Made by a program: the position numbers and the translations under genes
Part shown: positions 8,102 to 17,131 of the stretch, in pieces
Layout: the number at the start of each line of letters is the position of its first letter
Position numbering within the stretch: the stretch's first letter is position 1
NCBI GenBank assembly: GCA_021160885.1
Contig: JAGHBR010000494.1
Coordinates: 1-25,524 of the forward strand
Direction of reading: 5' to 3'
Source of the DNA: Caldisericaceae bacterium
GTDB lineage: Bacteria; Calditrichota; Calditrichia; Calditrichales; Calditrichaceae
Length of the DNA: 25,524 nt
The notes under the pieces: model-generated
Told to the model about the DNA's origin: nothing
The model's database searches: none
The model's input: only the letters and a program-made list of their open reading frames with translations

Positions 8102-8107
8102 ACAAAC

Positions 8108-9793
8108 ATGCGTTTTGTCTTTACCACACTCACCATTTTGGCGATGCTGCTCGGTTTCGCCTTTGCCCAGATTGAAATCGATGGCGACATGTTAGACTGG
8201 GCTGGCATCGAGCCGCTGGATCAGGATCCGCTGATCGAAACAACAGGCGACATGCCCTCGTACCCAGATTTTGATCTAAAGCATTTGTACATTACACATG
8301 ACACCAGCAATGTGTATGTACGCATTGATCTGGCTGATGGGGCCAGTTTTGACAACTTCTACAACTACGACAATCCACCGGTGTTTGAATTTTACATGGA
8401 CACGGAAATAGGTGACACCACCGGATTTGATTGGGGCTGGTGGAATATTGCCATGAACTACTATATCAATTTGGCGCCAACTCTAAATCCAGATTCCACC
8501 GAAAAGTATGGCGAATTGTATTATTACAACGGCGGTAGAATGCCCACCTGGGCCGAAGGTGAATTTGTCTTTTTAGGTACCGTACCCATGGCCATTAACG
8601 ACGATGCAAACTCCCTGGAATTTGCCATTCCTCGCGATATGGTAAATTTTGGTTCCGAATTCAGACCCTGGATTTACTCGGTAGCTGATTATCAGTGGGA
8701 TGCTGGCGCTGATCAGTTGCCAGACGCTGGTGGCTGGTACATGCTTAAATACGATTTCTGGTACGGTGGATCGGTTTACGCACATCATGGCGATAATATC
8801 ATGTCTGACATTGAAATCGATGGTGATATGTTAGACTGGGCTTCCATTCCTCCTGCCGATGTGGATGAAATAGCCGAGGAATTAGGCGATATGCCTACGG
8901 GGCCAGAATTTGATTTGAAAGACGTTTACGTGACCAGCGACTCCACATACCTCTACATGCGCATTGACATTGATCCCTCTGCTACCTTTGCTGGCATGTA
9001 CAACAATTACACCAACATGCCTGCCTTTCAGATTATGCTTGATGTGAACTGGGGCGACACCACCGGGCTGGGTTACGGCGGTTTCTGGCCTTTAGCTGTG
9101 GATTACATGGTCGATTTAAGCGCTGCTCTTCATCCGGACAGTACCAGTAATCTAACACCTATTTATCAATACGTGGCTGACTGGATGGGTGCTTTTGAAG
9201 AATTTGCTCCAGTACCCGGCGCCTACGCCATGTTTGCTAAAAATGATGACGACAATTCGGTTGAAGTGGCTATTCCGCGTGCCGCCATTAATGTCGATAC
9301 CGATGTACGTCCCTGGATCTATGTGGTTGGTGACGAAAACTGGGATAATGAAGAATACTGGCCCAACACCGTTGTTGAAGGTTGGTCTGGTGATTATCCG
9401 GAACCGTACTATGCTTACAATTACAACTTCATCACGGGTGGGTCTGTGCACAAAATTGCTGATCGTGCCATGGAAACAGCCATTGAACAGCAAAAGAACG
9501 CGGCTCCAGTGGAAGGTTTTGGACTGGTCAGCAACTATCCTAATCCTTTCAATCCTCAAACCACCATTCAGTTTACGGTTACAAAAAAACAACCTGTTTC
9601 TGTAACGATTTACAACATTACCGGCCAAAAGGTGGTTTCCTTACTCGACAATCAAATTTTAAATCCTGGACACAAACATGTAACCTGGCATGGACAGGAT
9701 GCTAACGGTCATCCGGTTGCTTCCGGTATTTATTTTTACACATTAAGTTCAGACAACTATTCAGTAACCAAAAAGATGGTACTGGTTCGTTAA
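8108..9793 (+). CDS. Secreted tandem CBM9-like protein with T9SS sorting domain
   Basis: 561 residues. A signal peptide (1-21, ending GFAFA) is followed by two tandem homologous domains of about 210 residues. Each begins IEIDGDMLDWA and contains D/EFDLK-x-x-Y-x-T and a DTTG-x-x-x-G motif (residues about 22-230 and 235-450). This pattern is like CBM9 and related sugar-binding beta-sandwiches. Residues about 480-561 form a T9SS type A sorting domain (SNYPNPFNPQTT to KMVLVR). No catalytic domain is seen, so it is probably a secreted or surface glycan-binding protein. The domains start 639 bp apart (8171 and 8810), and the DNA around the two starts is still very similar, suggesting a fairly recent internal duplication. 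It begins 37 bp after the previous gene and may share its transcript. Confidence 0.85.
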   Translation: MRFVFTTLTILAMLLGFAFAQIEIDGDMLDWAGIEPLDQDPLIETTGDMPSYPDFDLKHLYITHDTSNVYVRIDLADGASFDNFYNYDNPPVFEFYMDTEIGDTTGFDWGWWNIAMNYYINLAPTLNPDSTEKYGELYYYNGGRMPTWAEGEFVFLGTVPMAINDDANSLEFAIPRDMVNFGSEFRPWIYSVADYQWDAGADQLPDAGGWYMLKYDFWYGGSVYAHHGDNIMSDIEIDGDMLDWASIPPADVDEIAEELGDMPTGPEFDLKDVYVTSDSTYLYMRIDIDPSATFAGMYNNYTNMPAFQIMLDVNWGDTTGLGYGGFWPLAVDYMVDLSAALHPDSTSNLTPIYQYVADWMGAFEEFAPVPGAYAMFAKNDDDNSVEVAIPRAAINVDTDVRPWIYVVGDENWDNEEYWPNTVVEGWSGDYPEPYYAYNYNFITGGSVHKIADRAMETAIEQQKNAAPVEGFGLVSNYPNPFNPQTTIQFTVTKKQPVSVTIYNITGQKVVSLLDNQILNPGHKHVTWHGQDANGHPVASGIYFYTLSSDNYSVTKKMVLVR

Positions 9794-9807
9794 CCTATTA
9801 AAACCAG

Positions 9808-9896
9808 ATCGGGGTCATCCCCTTCCCTGTCCCTCTCCAAATTAATCAGGGGAGGGACAGCGGATTGGGGTTTTCATAATAAACCAGGACCCCGAT
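9808..9896. repeat. 89-bp nested palindrome in the 9794-9924 gap
   Basis: The outer arms ATCGGGGTC (9808-9816) and GACCCCGAT (9888-9896) are perfect inverted repeats. Inside them CTGTCCCTC (9827-9835) and GAGGGACAG (9852-9860) are a second perfect pair around a 16-bp loop. CCCC and GGGG tracts between the two stems could extend the pairing. The element fills most of the gap between the CBM9-like gene and the lipoprotein operon. No clear T-run follows, so it may be a mobile palindromic repeat, a bidirectional terminator or an mRNA-end stabiliser. Confidence 0.75.
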
Positions 9897-9924
9897 TTAA
9901 AACCTAAAAGTGGATGGACTAAAA

Positions 9925-11319
9925 ATGGCAGGGAAAAATTTTTTAATTGTAACAATTTTACTGTTCGTCGGCTTAACAGGCTGTCTGCCGGACCGCATGC
10001 CACCAGACCCGGTAGAAAATCAGCGCCCCGAATTCCGCTATTTTGGACAAAATGACAGTGCTGCGCTTAATATTCCTTTGAATGATCCTATTTTAATGGT
10101 TTTCAGTGAAAAAATGGATTTAAGCACCTTTCCCGATAACTTTAAAGTACAGAGCATCAGTGGAGCTATTACTGGTACGTTTGAATACGTCAGTGGAATC
10201 GACAGTGCAGTCCATTTTGTACCTACACAAAATTACAATCCAGCAGAAGTCTACACCATTTCCATTTCCGGTGGCGTGCGCGATGTACATGGTAATTCCA
10301 TGATTGCCCCCTACAAAGAAGATCAACCGATTACAACCTGGTTTTTTACTACCGGACAATATGCAACCAATGGTTTTCCTTACATCTTCATCCGCGACAA
10401 ATCTCAAAAACAAATCATTCACCGAGTGGGTAAAATCAATCAGTATTTGGACAGCCTTTACATGCAAGCCGACGAAGAGGATTATCAGACATCAAACTTA
10501 AAATTTACACCTGATGGCCAATATTTACTGGTTTTAAACATCAAAATCAGTAAAGGCACAGTTACTGTTATTGATCCACAAACTCTGAGCACTGTAAAGG
10601 TGCTGGAAGTTGGCCTTGGACCTAAAGCCATCACTTTTATGGACAACAACATGGCTATTGTGGCTAACAATTCTGCTAAAAGTTTTAGTGTAATCGATCT
10701 GTCCTCTTTAACCGTTTTACAAACCATCGCTTTTTCTGACAATTACAAACCTAAAGGTGTGGTTTACAGTAGCCTGACCAAACGCTTGTATTTTTTCTCT
10801 TCCAACAATTACAAGATTCGTGTGGTTAATGCCAGTGATTTCTCGGTTGAAAAGGATCTGGAGAACATACTGGTCAACAAGAAAAAAGCGGCCGACATGG
10901 AAATTACACCAGACGGGGCTTTTGTTTACATTGCCGAAGATCGTTCGGACAAAGTGATTGTGCTGAATACAAAAACCGAAGATGTTAAAACCATTGAAAC
11001 CGGTTATGGCTACAATATCGATGGGGCCATGTCGCAGGATGCCTATTTTCTGAATTTCTTCCGCAAGGTGGACAAAGAATTTGTCGGCGGCATATTAAAG
11101 ATCGATCTGGCCAGCCAGTCCGTTGTAGATCAGATGATCTGGGAAAAAGACATGGAGGAGATGGACTTAACCAATGGTGATGAATTGCTGTACACTATTA
11201 CGCCTCAGGATTCAACTGTACACATTCTCGAAACCAGGACGCTGAAAGTACTCAGCCGGGTCAAGGTACCTGGCAGTTTAAAATACATTGCCATTAGTAA
11301 AAACAACTATCAAAATTAA
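9925..11319 (+). CDS. Lipoprotein with Ig-like (Big_5/SbsA-like) domain and YVTN-type beta-propeller
   Basis: 464 residues from ATG 9925; an in-frame GTG at 9910 would add five polar residues before the signal peptide. Lipobox LTGC gives the lipidated Cys20. Residues about 33-145 are an Ig-like domain of the Big_5 type (PLNDPILMVFSEKMD, YTISISGGVRDVHGN, WFFTTG). From about 160 to the end there are repeated propeller blades: FTPDGQYLLVLN, TVTVIDPQTL, MAIVANN, SVIDLSSLTVLQTI, ITPDGAFVYIAEDRSDKVIVLN. Such YVTN proteins bind ligands or partners at the cell surface. It sits 16 bp upstream of the TonB-dependent receptor, in the place a SusD-type lipoprotein would take in Bacteroidota glycan loci, but it has no SusD features. 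A surface-binding partner role is inference. Confidence 0.8.
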   Translation: MAGKNFLIVTILLFVGLTGCLPDRMPPDPVENQRPEFRYFGQNDSAALNIPLNDPILMVFSEKMDLSTFPDNFKVQSISGAITGTFEYVSGIDSAVHFVPTQNYNPAEVYTISISGGVRDVHGNSMIAPYKEDQPITTWFFTTGQYATNGFPYIFIRDKSQKQIIHRVGKINQYLDSLYMQADEEDYQTSNLKFTPDGQYLLVLNIKISKGTVTVIDPQTLSTVKVLEVGLGPKAITFMDNNMAIVANNSAKSFSVIDLSSLTVLQTIAFSDNYKPKGVVYSSLTKRLYFFSSNNYKIRVVNASDFSVEKDLENILVNKKKAADMEITPDGAFVYIAEDRSDKVIVLNTKTEDVKTIETGYGYNIDGAMSQDAYFLNFFRKVDKEFVGGILKIDLASQSVVDQMIWEKDMEEMDLTNGDELLYTITPQDSTVHILETRTLKVLSRVKVPGSLKYIAISKNNYQN

Positions 11320-11335
11320 CAGATAGAGAAACGCT

Positions 11336-13891
11336 ATGAAAACGTTAAACATAATTGTCATGGTTTTGATCCTTGTTGGGTTAATTTCTTCGGCTTTGGC
11401 CCAGAACACCGGCAAAATCGTCGGTCAGGTAACCGATGCTAAAACCGGTGAAGCTCTGCCGGGCTGTAACATTTTCATTGAAGGCTTGAGCCTGGGGGCC
11501 TCATCGGACCAGGACGGCTATTACGTCATTTTGAATGTACCACCCGGGGTTTATGATGTTCATGCCACCATGATTGGCTACACAGAGCAAGTACAACAAG
11601 GTGTCCGAGTCGTCTCTAACCTGACCACACAACTTAGTTTCAAATTAAAGCAACAGATTTTACAGGGCGAAAAGATTACGGTGGTAGCATACAAAACACC
11701 GCCTGTACAAAAAGACCTGACTTACAAAATTCAGGCTGTCAGTGCCGAAGAGATTAGCCAGATTCCCCTTTCCACAATGAAAGATTTACTGGTACAACAG
11801 GCCGGTGTGGTTCCACAATTACGCACCATGCCCGTTTCCAGCATGCCCATGTTTGGCCAGTTTGCCACCGTACCTTCCGATGGGCTGCACTTTAGAGGCG
11901 GTCGTGAAAATGAGACTCTTTATTTGTTAGATGGCATTAATGTGACTGACGGGCTATGGGGCGGCTTTAGTATTGATCAATTGGGGGAATTAATGATTAG
12001 CTCTCTGGAAACCTACTCAGGAACTTTTGATCCCCGCTATGGTGAAGCCATGTCTGGTGTGGTTAATATTACCAGTTACGATCGGATCGATCCCCATCCT
12101 AAAGTCGCTTTCAAGGCCTTTTCTGACAAGCATGGCATCGAATCGCAATCACATAACACCTACAGTTGGGAAGTCATGTTTAATTCTGCGCTGCCCTTTT
12201 TAAAAAATGTGGGGGTGACCTTTGCTAACCGGATTTACAGTACGGATGGCTACATCTACGGCTACATTTATCCTGAATATGTTAACAGCGAAGGTCGTGA
12301 TAAAAGCGGGACACCTAAAAAAGTGCCCATGCAATACTTAGACACTCAGTTCTCATTTGGCAAACTGGTCTGGAAGCCTGTCGCTTCTGTTAAATTTTCA
12401 ATCGGTGGCTACTACGCAAAAAATCAAAAAGGTGTTTACAATCACTACTTCAAATACAATCCTTATGGTACACCCCGCGTCTGGTTAGATGACGACTTAC
12501 TCTACACTAAACTGGACTACACCATTAATCCCAAAAGTTTTGTTAAATTGTACGCTGCCCATTATGAACGTACCTTTAAGTCTTACGTCTGGGATGATCC
12601 TGCAAAATACGAAGTCCTGCCTCAAACCGGTACGGCTGAATTTTCCATTACTGGTGAAGACTGGGTCTATTTTAATACCTATTTCAAACGTCAGCAACTG
12701 GGTATCGACTATGTTAACCAGTTAACACGCATCCACAATATTGCACTTGGCTTTAATGCTGAAAAAATGGAAACCCAATTAACTCGTCGCAATCCGGATG
12801 GTTTTGCCATTTTAGAAGGGTACAAATATCGTCCTCTGCACATCGGCGGTTACCTGAATGAAAAAATGGAATTTACAGATATGGGTTTAATCGTCAATTT
12901 GGGTTTGCGCTTTGATTACCACAAAACTACGCGTAAAATTTTAGAAGACCTGGCCAAACTCTGGGACTTAGAGGCACCGGTTAAAGAAGAAAAACCCGTA
13001 TTTTATGTGACGCCACGGCTGGGCATTAGTTTCCCGATTGCTGAAAAAGCGGCTGTACGTTTTGGTTACGGACATTATTACCAGTTCCCAACCTATTTTA
13101 AAATTTTTGAAGGAAATTTTCTCGATCCGATCACAGGTGAGTACCGGCCCAATCCTGAATTAGCCGAACAGCAAACCGGTATTGCCGGCATGGACATTAA
13201 GCCCGAAAAAACCGTTAATTATGAGGTAGGCATCCAGAATAAAATTTCAGATGTGATGGCTCTGGATATTACCGGTTTTTACCGCAAAACCAGCAATTTA
13301 ATCGGCACCATGATTTCACAAACTCCAGAAGGCAAGCGTTTTCAGCTTTTACAGAACATGGATTACGCTACTGTAAAAGGCATTGAAGTCTCTTTTAAGA
13401 AATATTTTAGTGATCATTTTAGCACTACCATTAATTACACTTACTCCAGAACTTTTGTCAGCACTTCCGTGTTGTTCACTGTGCCTATTGACGAAGCGCG
13501 CACCTTTCCGGCCAATTGGGATCAGCCACATGTGTTGAGTGGTAATATCTACTTTGAAGCCGACAACGGCTTTGGTTTTTCGCTTTATGGTAGTGCTTCC
13601 AGTGGCTTGCCTTACACTCGATCGCAGTTTGATCCAAATGGTGAACGCGCTCCCTGGATTCATGCACTGGATTTAAATATTTTTAAAAATTTCAAATTTA
13701 TGGGCATGAAAGAACAATTTTTCATTCAAATTTTAAACGTGCCAAACCGCAAAAATGTCTGGTGGGTTTACCCCGATTCCGGCATTCCTGGTGATGATGC
13801 CAATCCAGCAACATCGCACGATTACACCAACAATCCCAGCATGTACGGGCCGGGTCGAGTCATTCAATTTGGTTTTAAAATCTGGAATTAG
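11336..13891 (+). CDS. TonB-dependent outer-membrane receptor with carboxypeptidase-regulatory-like N-terminus
   Basis: 851 residues. A signal peptide ends SALAQ (about 1-23). Residues about 26-110 are a carboxypeptidase-D regulatory-like Ig domain (GKIVGQVTDAKTGEALPGCNIFIEG). A TonB-box-like ITVVA stretch precedes the plug (about 125-235; STMKDLLVQQAGV, LHFRGGRENETLYLLDG, GEAMSGVVNI). The remainder is an aromatic-rich beta-barrel of alternating strands, ending in the outer-membrane C-terminal pattern FGFKIWN. It imports a ligand that needs TonB energy. It lacks the usual SusC-length barrel (about 1,000 residues), so it is a SusC-like relative at most. Neighbouring genes suggest a glycan-derived ligand, but an iron or cobalamin complex cannot be excluded. 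It is part of the 9925-19264 operon. Confidence 0.9.
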   Translation: MKTLNIIVMVLILVGLISSALAQNTGKIVGQVTDAKTGEALPGCNIFIEGLSLGASSDQDGYYVILNVPPGVYDVHATMIGYTEQVQQGVRVVSNLTTQLSFKLKQQILQGEKITVVAYKTPPVQKDLTYKIQAVSAEEISQIPLSTMKDLLVQQAGVVPQLRTMPVSSMPMFGQFATVPSDGLHFRGGRENETLYLLDGINVTDGLWGGFSIDQLGELMISSLETYSGTFDPRYGEAMSGVVNITSYDRIDPHPKVAFKAFSDKHGIESQSHNTYSWEVMFNSALPFLKNVGVTFANRIYSTDGYIYGYIYPEYVNSEGRDKSGTPKKVPMQYLDTQFSFGKLVWKPVASVKFSIGGYYAKNQKGVYNHYFKYNPYGTPRVWLDDDLLYTKLDYTINPKSFVKLYAAHYERTFKSYVWDDPAKYEVLPQTGTAEFSITGEDWVYFNTYFKRQQLGIDYVNQLTRIHNIALGFNAEKMETQLTRRNPDGFAILEGYKYRPLHIGGYLNEKMEFTDMGLIVNLGLRFDYHKTTRKILEDLAKLWDLEAPVKEEKPVFYVTPRLGISFPIAEKAAVRFGYGHYYQFPTYFKIFEGNFLDPITGEYRPNPELAEQQTGIAGMDIKPEKTVNYEVGIQNKISDVMALDITGFYRKTSNLIGTMISQTPEGKRFQLLQNMDYATVKGIEVSFKKYFSDHFSTTINYTYSRTFVSTSVLFTVPIDEARTFPANWDQPHVLSGNIYFEADNGFGFSLYGSASSGLPYTRSQFDPNGERAPWIHALDLNIFKNFKFMGMKEQFFIQILNVPNRKNVWWVYPDSGIPGDDANPATSHDYTNNPSMYGPGRVIQFGFKIWN

Positions 13892-13893
13892 CC

Positions 13894-16080
13894 ATGATGA
13901 AAAAAATCATTTTAAGCAGCATCGCTTTGTGGGCTTTAATGAGTCCTTTGATGGCTCAAAAAAATCCCATGGATTTTAAACGCTGGAATGTCATGAATAT
14001 CAATAAGGTGGCCACCACCTTTAACAATGCGGGCATGTTGTGCGACGGGAATAATCAGAACTACGCTCTGGCACGCATTCCTTCTTTTGAATTTCCACAG
14101 GGCAGCGGTTTAAATTATGGCACCTGTGTGGCCGTTGTTGTTGGAGCGCCATATCCGCAAGACCCCGCCGTCGTGGGCGGCACTAATCCTGATGGTCTGG
14201 CCTATTTAGACGGAACCATGGACGAAGGCCCGGCTGACTTCTGGAATGAAGAGCATTTTGCCCCCTACCCGGAATTTACCAATCCAACAGCCGCCTCGAT
14301 CAGCAACGATCCTTCTTCCTGGCCAGATCCGTGGCCCGAGACTTTGCCCAATTACGTTTACAAAACAGGACTGGATGATGAAAAAATCGTTAATGATCAG
14401 TTACCGGTTGTTCCGGTGTTACGTGATCCCCAAACGGGCTGGCCTGGATTTGGGCCTAATGGCGAACAATTGGCGGATCAGGAGACATTTAGCGTCATGT
14501 ACGGCTGGGGTGGTACCGATCAAATAGGCGTTGGTAATGCCAAAACACGCTGGTTACGAACGCAATTAATCATGCGGGGCATGGCCTGGAAAGGCACCCT
14601 TTATGAGAACTTTATTGTCTGGGTGTTCATTGTGCGCAACCCAAATCCGGCCCCCATTGTGGACATGGCTGTCGGGATTCACATTGATTTTGGATTTTTA
14701 CCGGCCTTTTTACCAGGCATCAGTTACGACGATGACCGGCATTATTACGACCCTACCTTGCAATTAGCTTATGGCTGGGATGATGATGGATACGAGGAAG
14801 ATCCACGCGGTGGTGGGGTGCTCTCTGCTGACCAGATTGGCTGGGCTGGTGTTGTAGCTCTAAAAATGCCTGGTGGTGACGGTACAGTAGCCACGTACGA
14901 CGCTACCCATTTCTGGGAGGGCCAGACCACGAATATCGGTAGTGGCGGCGACCCGGAAATGTACTTTAAATGGAATTTACTGAATCTTAATGATCCTCAG
15001 GACAGCGATCATGACGGTATTGACGATGATTTTGACGGCGATGGCGTGCCTGATGTTTTAAATGGTGGACCTAATTATTACATTGGCACCGGCGCTGATG
15101 GATTGCAGGTTTTAGGATCGCATCCTTTTACCCTGCAACCAGGTGAGATGGACACACTCATTTTTGCCACGGTTTTTGGACGAACCGAAAAAGAAATTAA
15201 AACCAGTGCCTTTCGAGCCATTAATCTGTACCAGAGCAACTGGCAAGTGGTTGACGCACCGCCTGCTCCAACGGTGGAAGCCATGGTTGACAATCGTAAA
15301 GTAATTTTAATCTGGGACACCAAAAGCGAGCAAGATCCTCAATTTGAAGGTTACAAAATTTACCGTTCGCAAGACAACGGCCAGACCTGGGGTAGCGAAA
15401 GTTTTACTGATTTTGATGGTATTGTCCATTACGTGCCTCTGGCCCAATTTGATCGGATCGATGGAATTAAAAGTTATTACAAAACCTTACCGGAATACGC
15501 CTGGTATTATCTGGGAAGCGATACCTGGGTACCTAACCGATTTGTGGTCAGTGGCGATAGTTTAATCGGTTTTAAATTACCCCAACCCCTGCAGCATTTT
15601 AATGATGGCGATAGTGTAAACGTTTTTGTCGATCAGTCGGTTTTGAATGGCATTGATTACTGGTACTACGTAGCTGCTTATGATTCTGGGAACGGCATTA
15701 TTGGCCCTCTGGAAAATGGCGCCGCCTCGAATCCTCATGAGTTGAACAATACGGTACTGGTTCGTCCACAATTACCACTGGCCCAGAATTCGTTAGACCA
15801 GGTGCGTGTGGTTCCCAATCCTTACCGTTTTTCAGAAATCTGGGAGACAGGTTGGAAGGAGCACAAAATTCAGTTTACCGGTTTACCCGGGCGTGCTACG
15901 ATTAAAATCTTTAATACTAGTGGAGAATTGATCCGCACATTACGCCATGAAGGCGCCAGTAGTATTGAAGAATGGGATTTGAAAAATCGGTATGATCAGT
16001 TAGTGGCTCCTGGTGTTTATTTTTACCACATCGAATCAGCACTGGGAGAAAAAAGCGGAAAATTTATTGTAATCCTGTAG
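13894..16080 (+). CDS. Large secreted protein with Ca-binding-type loop, FN3-like and VPNPY C-terminal sorting domain (paralogue 1)
   Basis: 728 residues; it begins 2 bp after the TonB receptor stop (ATG 13894 or 13897). A signal peptide ends PLMAQ (about 1-22). The N-terminal domain has the conserved motifs KRWNVMNINKV, LCDGNNQNYALAR and VVVGAPYPQDPAVVGG, also found in the second paralogue at 17132. Around residues 365-390, DSDHDGIDDDFDGDGVPD forms Asp-rich loops like thrombospondin type 3 or EF-hand repeats, so calcium binding is likely. An FN3-like domain follows (about 455-625; PPAPTVEAM, FEGYKIYRSQDNG). From about 639 a T9SS-type C-terminal domain starts (RVVPNPYRF to GKFIVIL). The function of the main domain is unknown to me. 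Its operon position suggests a surface or extracellular partner of the receptor. Confidence 0.8.
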   Translation: MMKKIILSSIALWALMSPLMAQKNPMDFKRWNVMNINKVATTFNNAGMLCDGNNQNYALARIPSFEFPQGSGLNYGTCVAVVVGAPYPQDPAVVGGTNPDGLAYLDGTMDEGPADFWNEEHFAPYPEFTNPTAASISNDPSSWPDPWPETLPNYVYKTGLDDEKIVNDQLPVVPVLRDPQTGWPGFGPNGEQLADQETFSVMYGWGGTDQIGVGNAKTRWLRTQLIMRGMAWKGTLYENFIVWVFIVRNPNPAPIVDMAVGIHIDFGFLPAFLPGISYDDDRHYYDPTLQLAYGWDDDGYEEDPRGGGVLSADQIGWAGVVALKMPGGDGTVATYDATHFWEGQTTNIGSGGDPEMYFKWNLLNLNDPQDSDHDGIDDDFDGDGVPDVLNGGPNYYIGTGADGLQVLGSHPFTLQPGEMDTLIFATVFGRTEKEIKTSAFRAINLYQSNWQVVDAPPAPTVEAMVDNRKVILIWDTKSEQDPQFEGYKIYRSQDNGQTWGSESFTDFDGIVHYVPLAQFDRIDGIKSYYKTLPEYAWYYLGSDTWVPNRFVVSGDSLIGFKLPQPLQHFNDGDSVNVFVDQSVLNGIDYWYYVAAYDSGNGIIGPLENGAASNPHELNNTVLVRPQLPLAQNSLDQVRVVPNPYRFSEIWETGWKEHKIQFTGLPGRATIKIFNTSGELIRTLRHEGASSIEEWDLKNRYDQLVAPGVYFYHIESALGEKSGKFIVIL

Positions 16081-16094
16081 TAGGGAGATTTAAA

Positions 16095-17108
16095 ATGAAT
16101 AGATTTTTAGTTATTGCGCTCTTTGTCGTATTGGGTTTAGCCACCATGAGCATGGCCCAGCAGGTGGATTATTCAGGCACCAGTGTAGCCAATTTCCTTA
16201 AAATTGGTGTTGGTGCCAGGCAAACTGCCATGGGCGATGCAGCCATTTCTCAGGTTGATGATCCCACCGGTTTGTTCTGGAATGTAGCCACTATCAGTCG
16301 CATTCCATCTAAATTTTCCTTTGTTGCTACCTCAATGGATTGGCTGGTAGACACCCGTTTGTCCTACATTGCTGCGGTGCTAAATTTTAAAAGTATTGGT
16401 AGTTTTGGTTTTGATTTCCAGTTTTTAGATTATGGCAAAGTAGAAGAAACCACGGTTTATGACCAGGATGGCACCGGACGCTATTTTTCAGCAAACGATC
16501 TGGCGGTTGGCTTTGGATTTGCCCGTTCCCTCACCAATCGCTTTTCTCTTGGAGTCAAGGTTAAATACATTCAGGAAAAACTGGCCAATGCTCAGGCTGG
16601 CGCTTTTGGATTTGACATTGGCGCTGTTTTCACCACTTCCTTTTTTAATAACAATTTAAAATTGGCGGCTACTCTGGCCAACTTTGGAACCAAAATGAAA
16701 TTTGGCGGCCGTGATCTGGACGTTATTTACGTGGTTCCAGGCAGCCCAAGTAATAAGCAAATTCCGGCTTCGTTGCGTACCCTGGAATGGGAAATTCCCT
16801 TGCTCTTTCGCTTTGGGATTTCCAACTATTTTATTAAAAATGAAACCTGGAGCCTGTTAGCGGCTTACGACATTCTGGACAGCCGCGATTACAAAGTGCG
16901 TCACAATCTGGGTGCTGAAGTTGGCATTAAACACATGTTGTATTTACGGGCTGGTTACAAATTTAACTATGATCAGGTGAGTTACACGGCTGGTTTTGGT
17001 TTCGATTTTAGTTCATTGCTTGGTTACAAGCTAAAACTGGATTACGTGTACCTGGATTATGGAGTTTTTAAAGGCTTGAACCAATTTACCTTAATCCTGA
17101 ATCTTTAA
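16095..17108 (+). CDS. PorV/PorQ-family outer-membrane protein
   Basis: 337 residues. A signal peptide ends MSMAQ (about 1-22). Typical PorV/PorQ (FadL-superfamily, T9SS-linked) features follow: FLKIGVGARQTAMGDAAISQVDDPTGLFWN near the N-terminus, then alternating amphipathic strands to the final FTLILNL. PorV is the T9SS component that takes cargo from the translocon to the attachment complex; paralogues occur in many genomes and their roles are less clear. The ribosome-binding site AGGGAG at 16082-16087 is 7 bp before the ATG. The preceding gene ends in a double stop (TAGTAG). The gene lies between two paralogous T9SS cargo genes, which suggests a dedicated delivery or anchoring role; that is inference. 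Confidence 0.85.
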   Translation: MNRFLVIALFVVLGLATMSMAQQVDYSGTSVANFLKIGVGARQTAMGDAAISQVDDPTGLFWNVATISRIPSKFSFVATSMDWLVDTRLSYIAAVLNFKSIGSFGFDFQFLDYGKVEETTVYDQDGTGRYFSANDLAVGFGFARSLTNRFSLGVKVKYIQEKLANAQAGAFGFDIGAVFTTSFFNNNLKLAATLANFGTKMKFGGRDLDVIYVVPGSPSNKQIPASLRTLEWEIPLLFRFGISNYFIKNETWSLLAAYDILDSRDYKVRHNLGAEVGIKHMLYLRAGYKFNYDQVSYTAGFGFDFSSLLGYKLKLDYVYLDYGVFKGLNQFTLILNL

Positions 17109-17121
17109 CCCAAGTATTTAT

Positions 17122-17126
17122 GAGGG
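17122..17126 (+). promoter_or_regulatory. Ribosome-binding site deciding start 17132
   Basis: GAGGG lies 5 bp before ATG 17132. This favours it over the in-frame ATG at 17120, which would put an acidic MRDE stretch ahead of the signal peptide. Confidence 0.7.
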
Positions 17127-17131
17127 ATGAA

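Noticed and set aside
8075..8107. Upstream start ATG 8075 for the tandem CBM9-like protein
   Set aside because: It would bury the Shine-Dalgarno sequence AAAGGAGG in coding sequence and add a charged stretch before the signal peptide.
9152..9628. Long antisense frame (158 residues) opposite the CBM9-like gene
   Set aside because: It lies wholly opposite a strongly supported coding region, has no ribosome-binding site or domain, and is a shadow of biased codon use.
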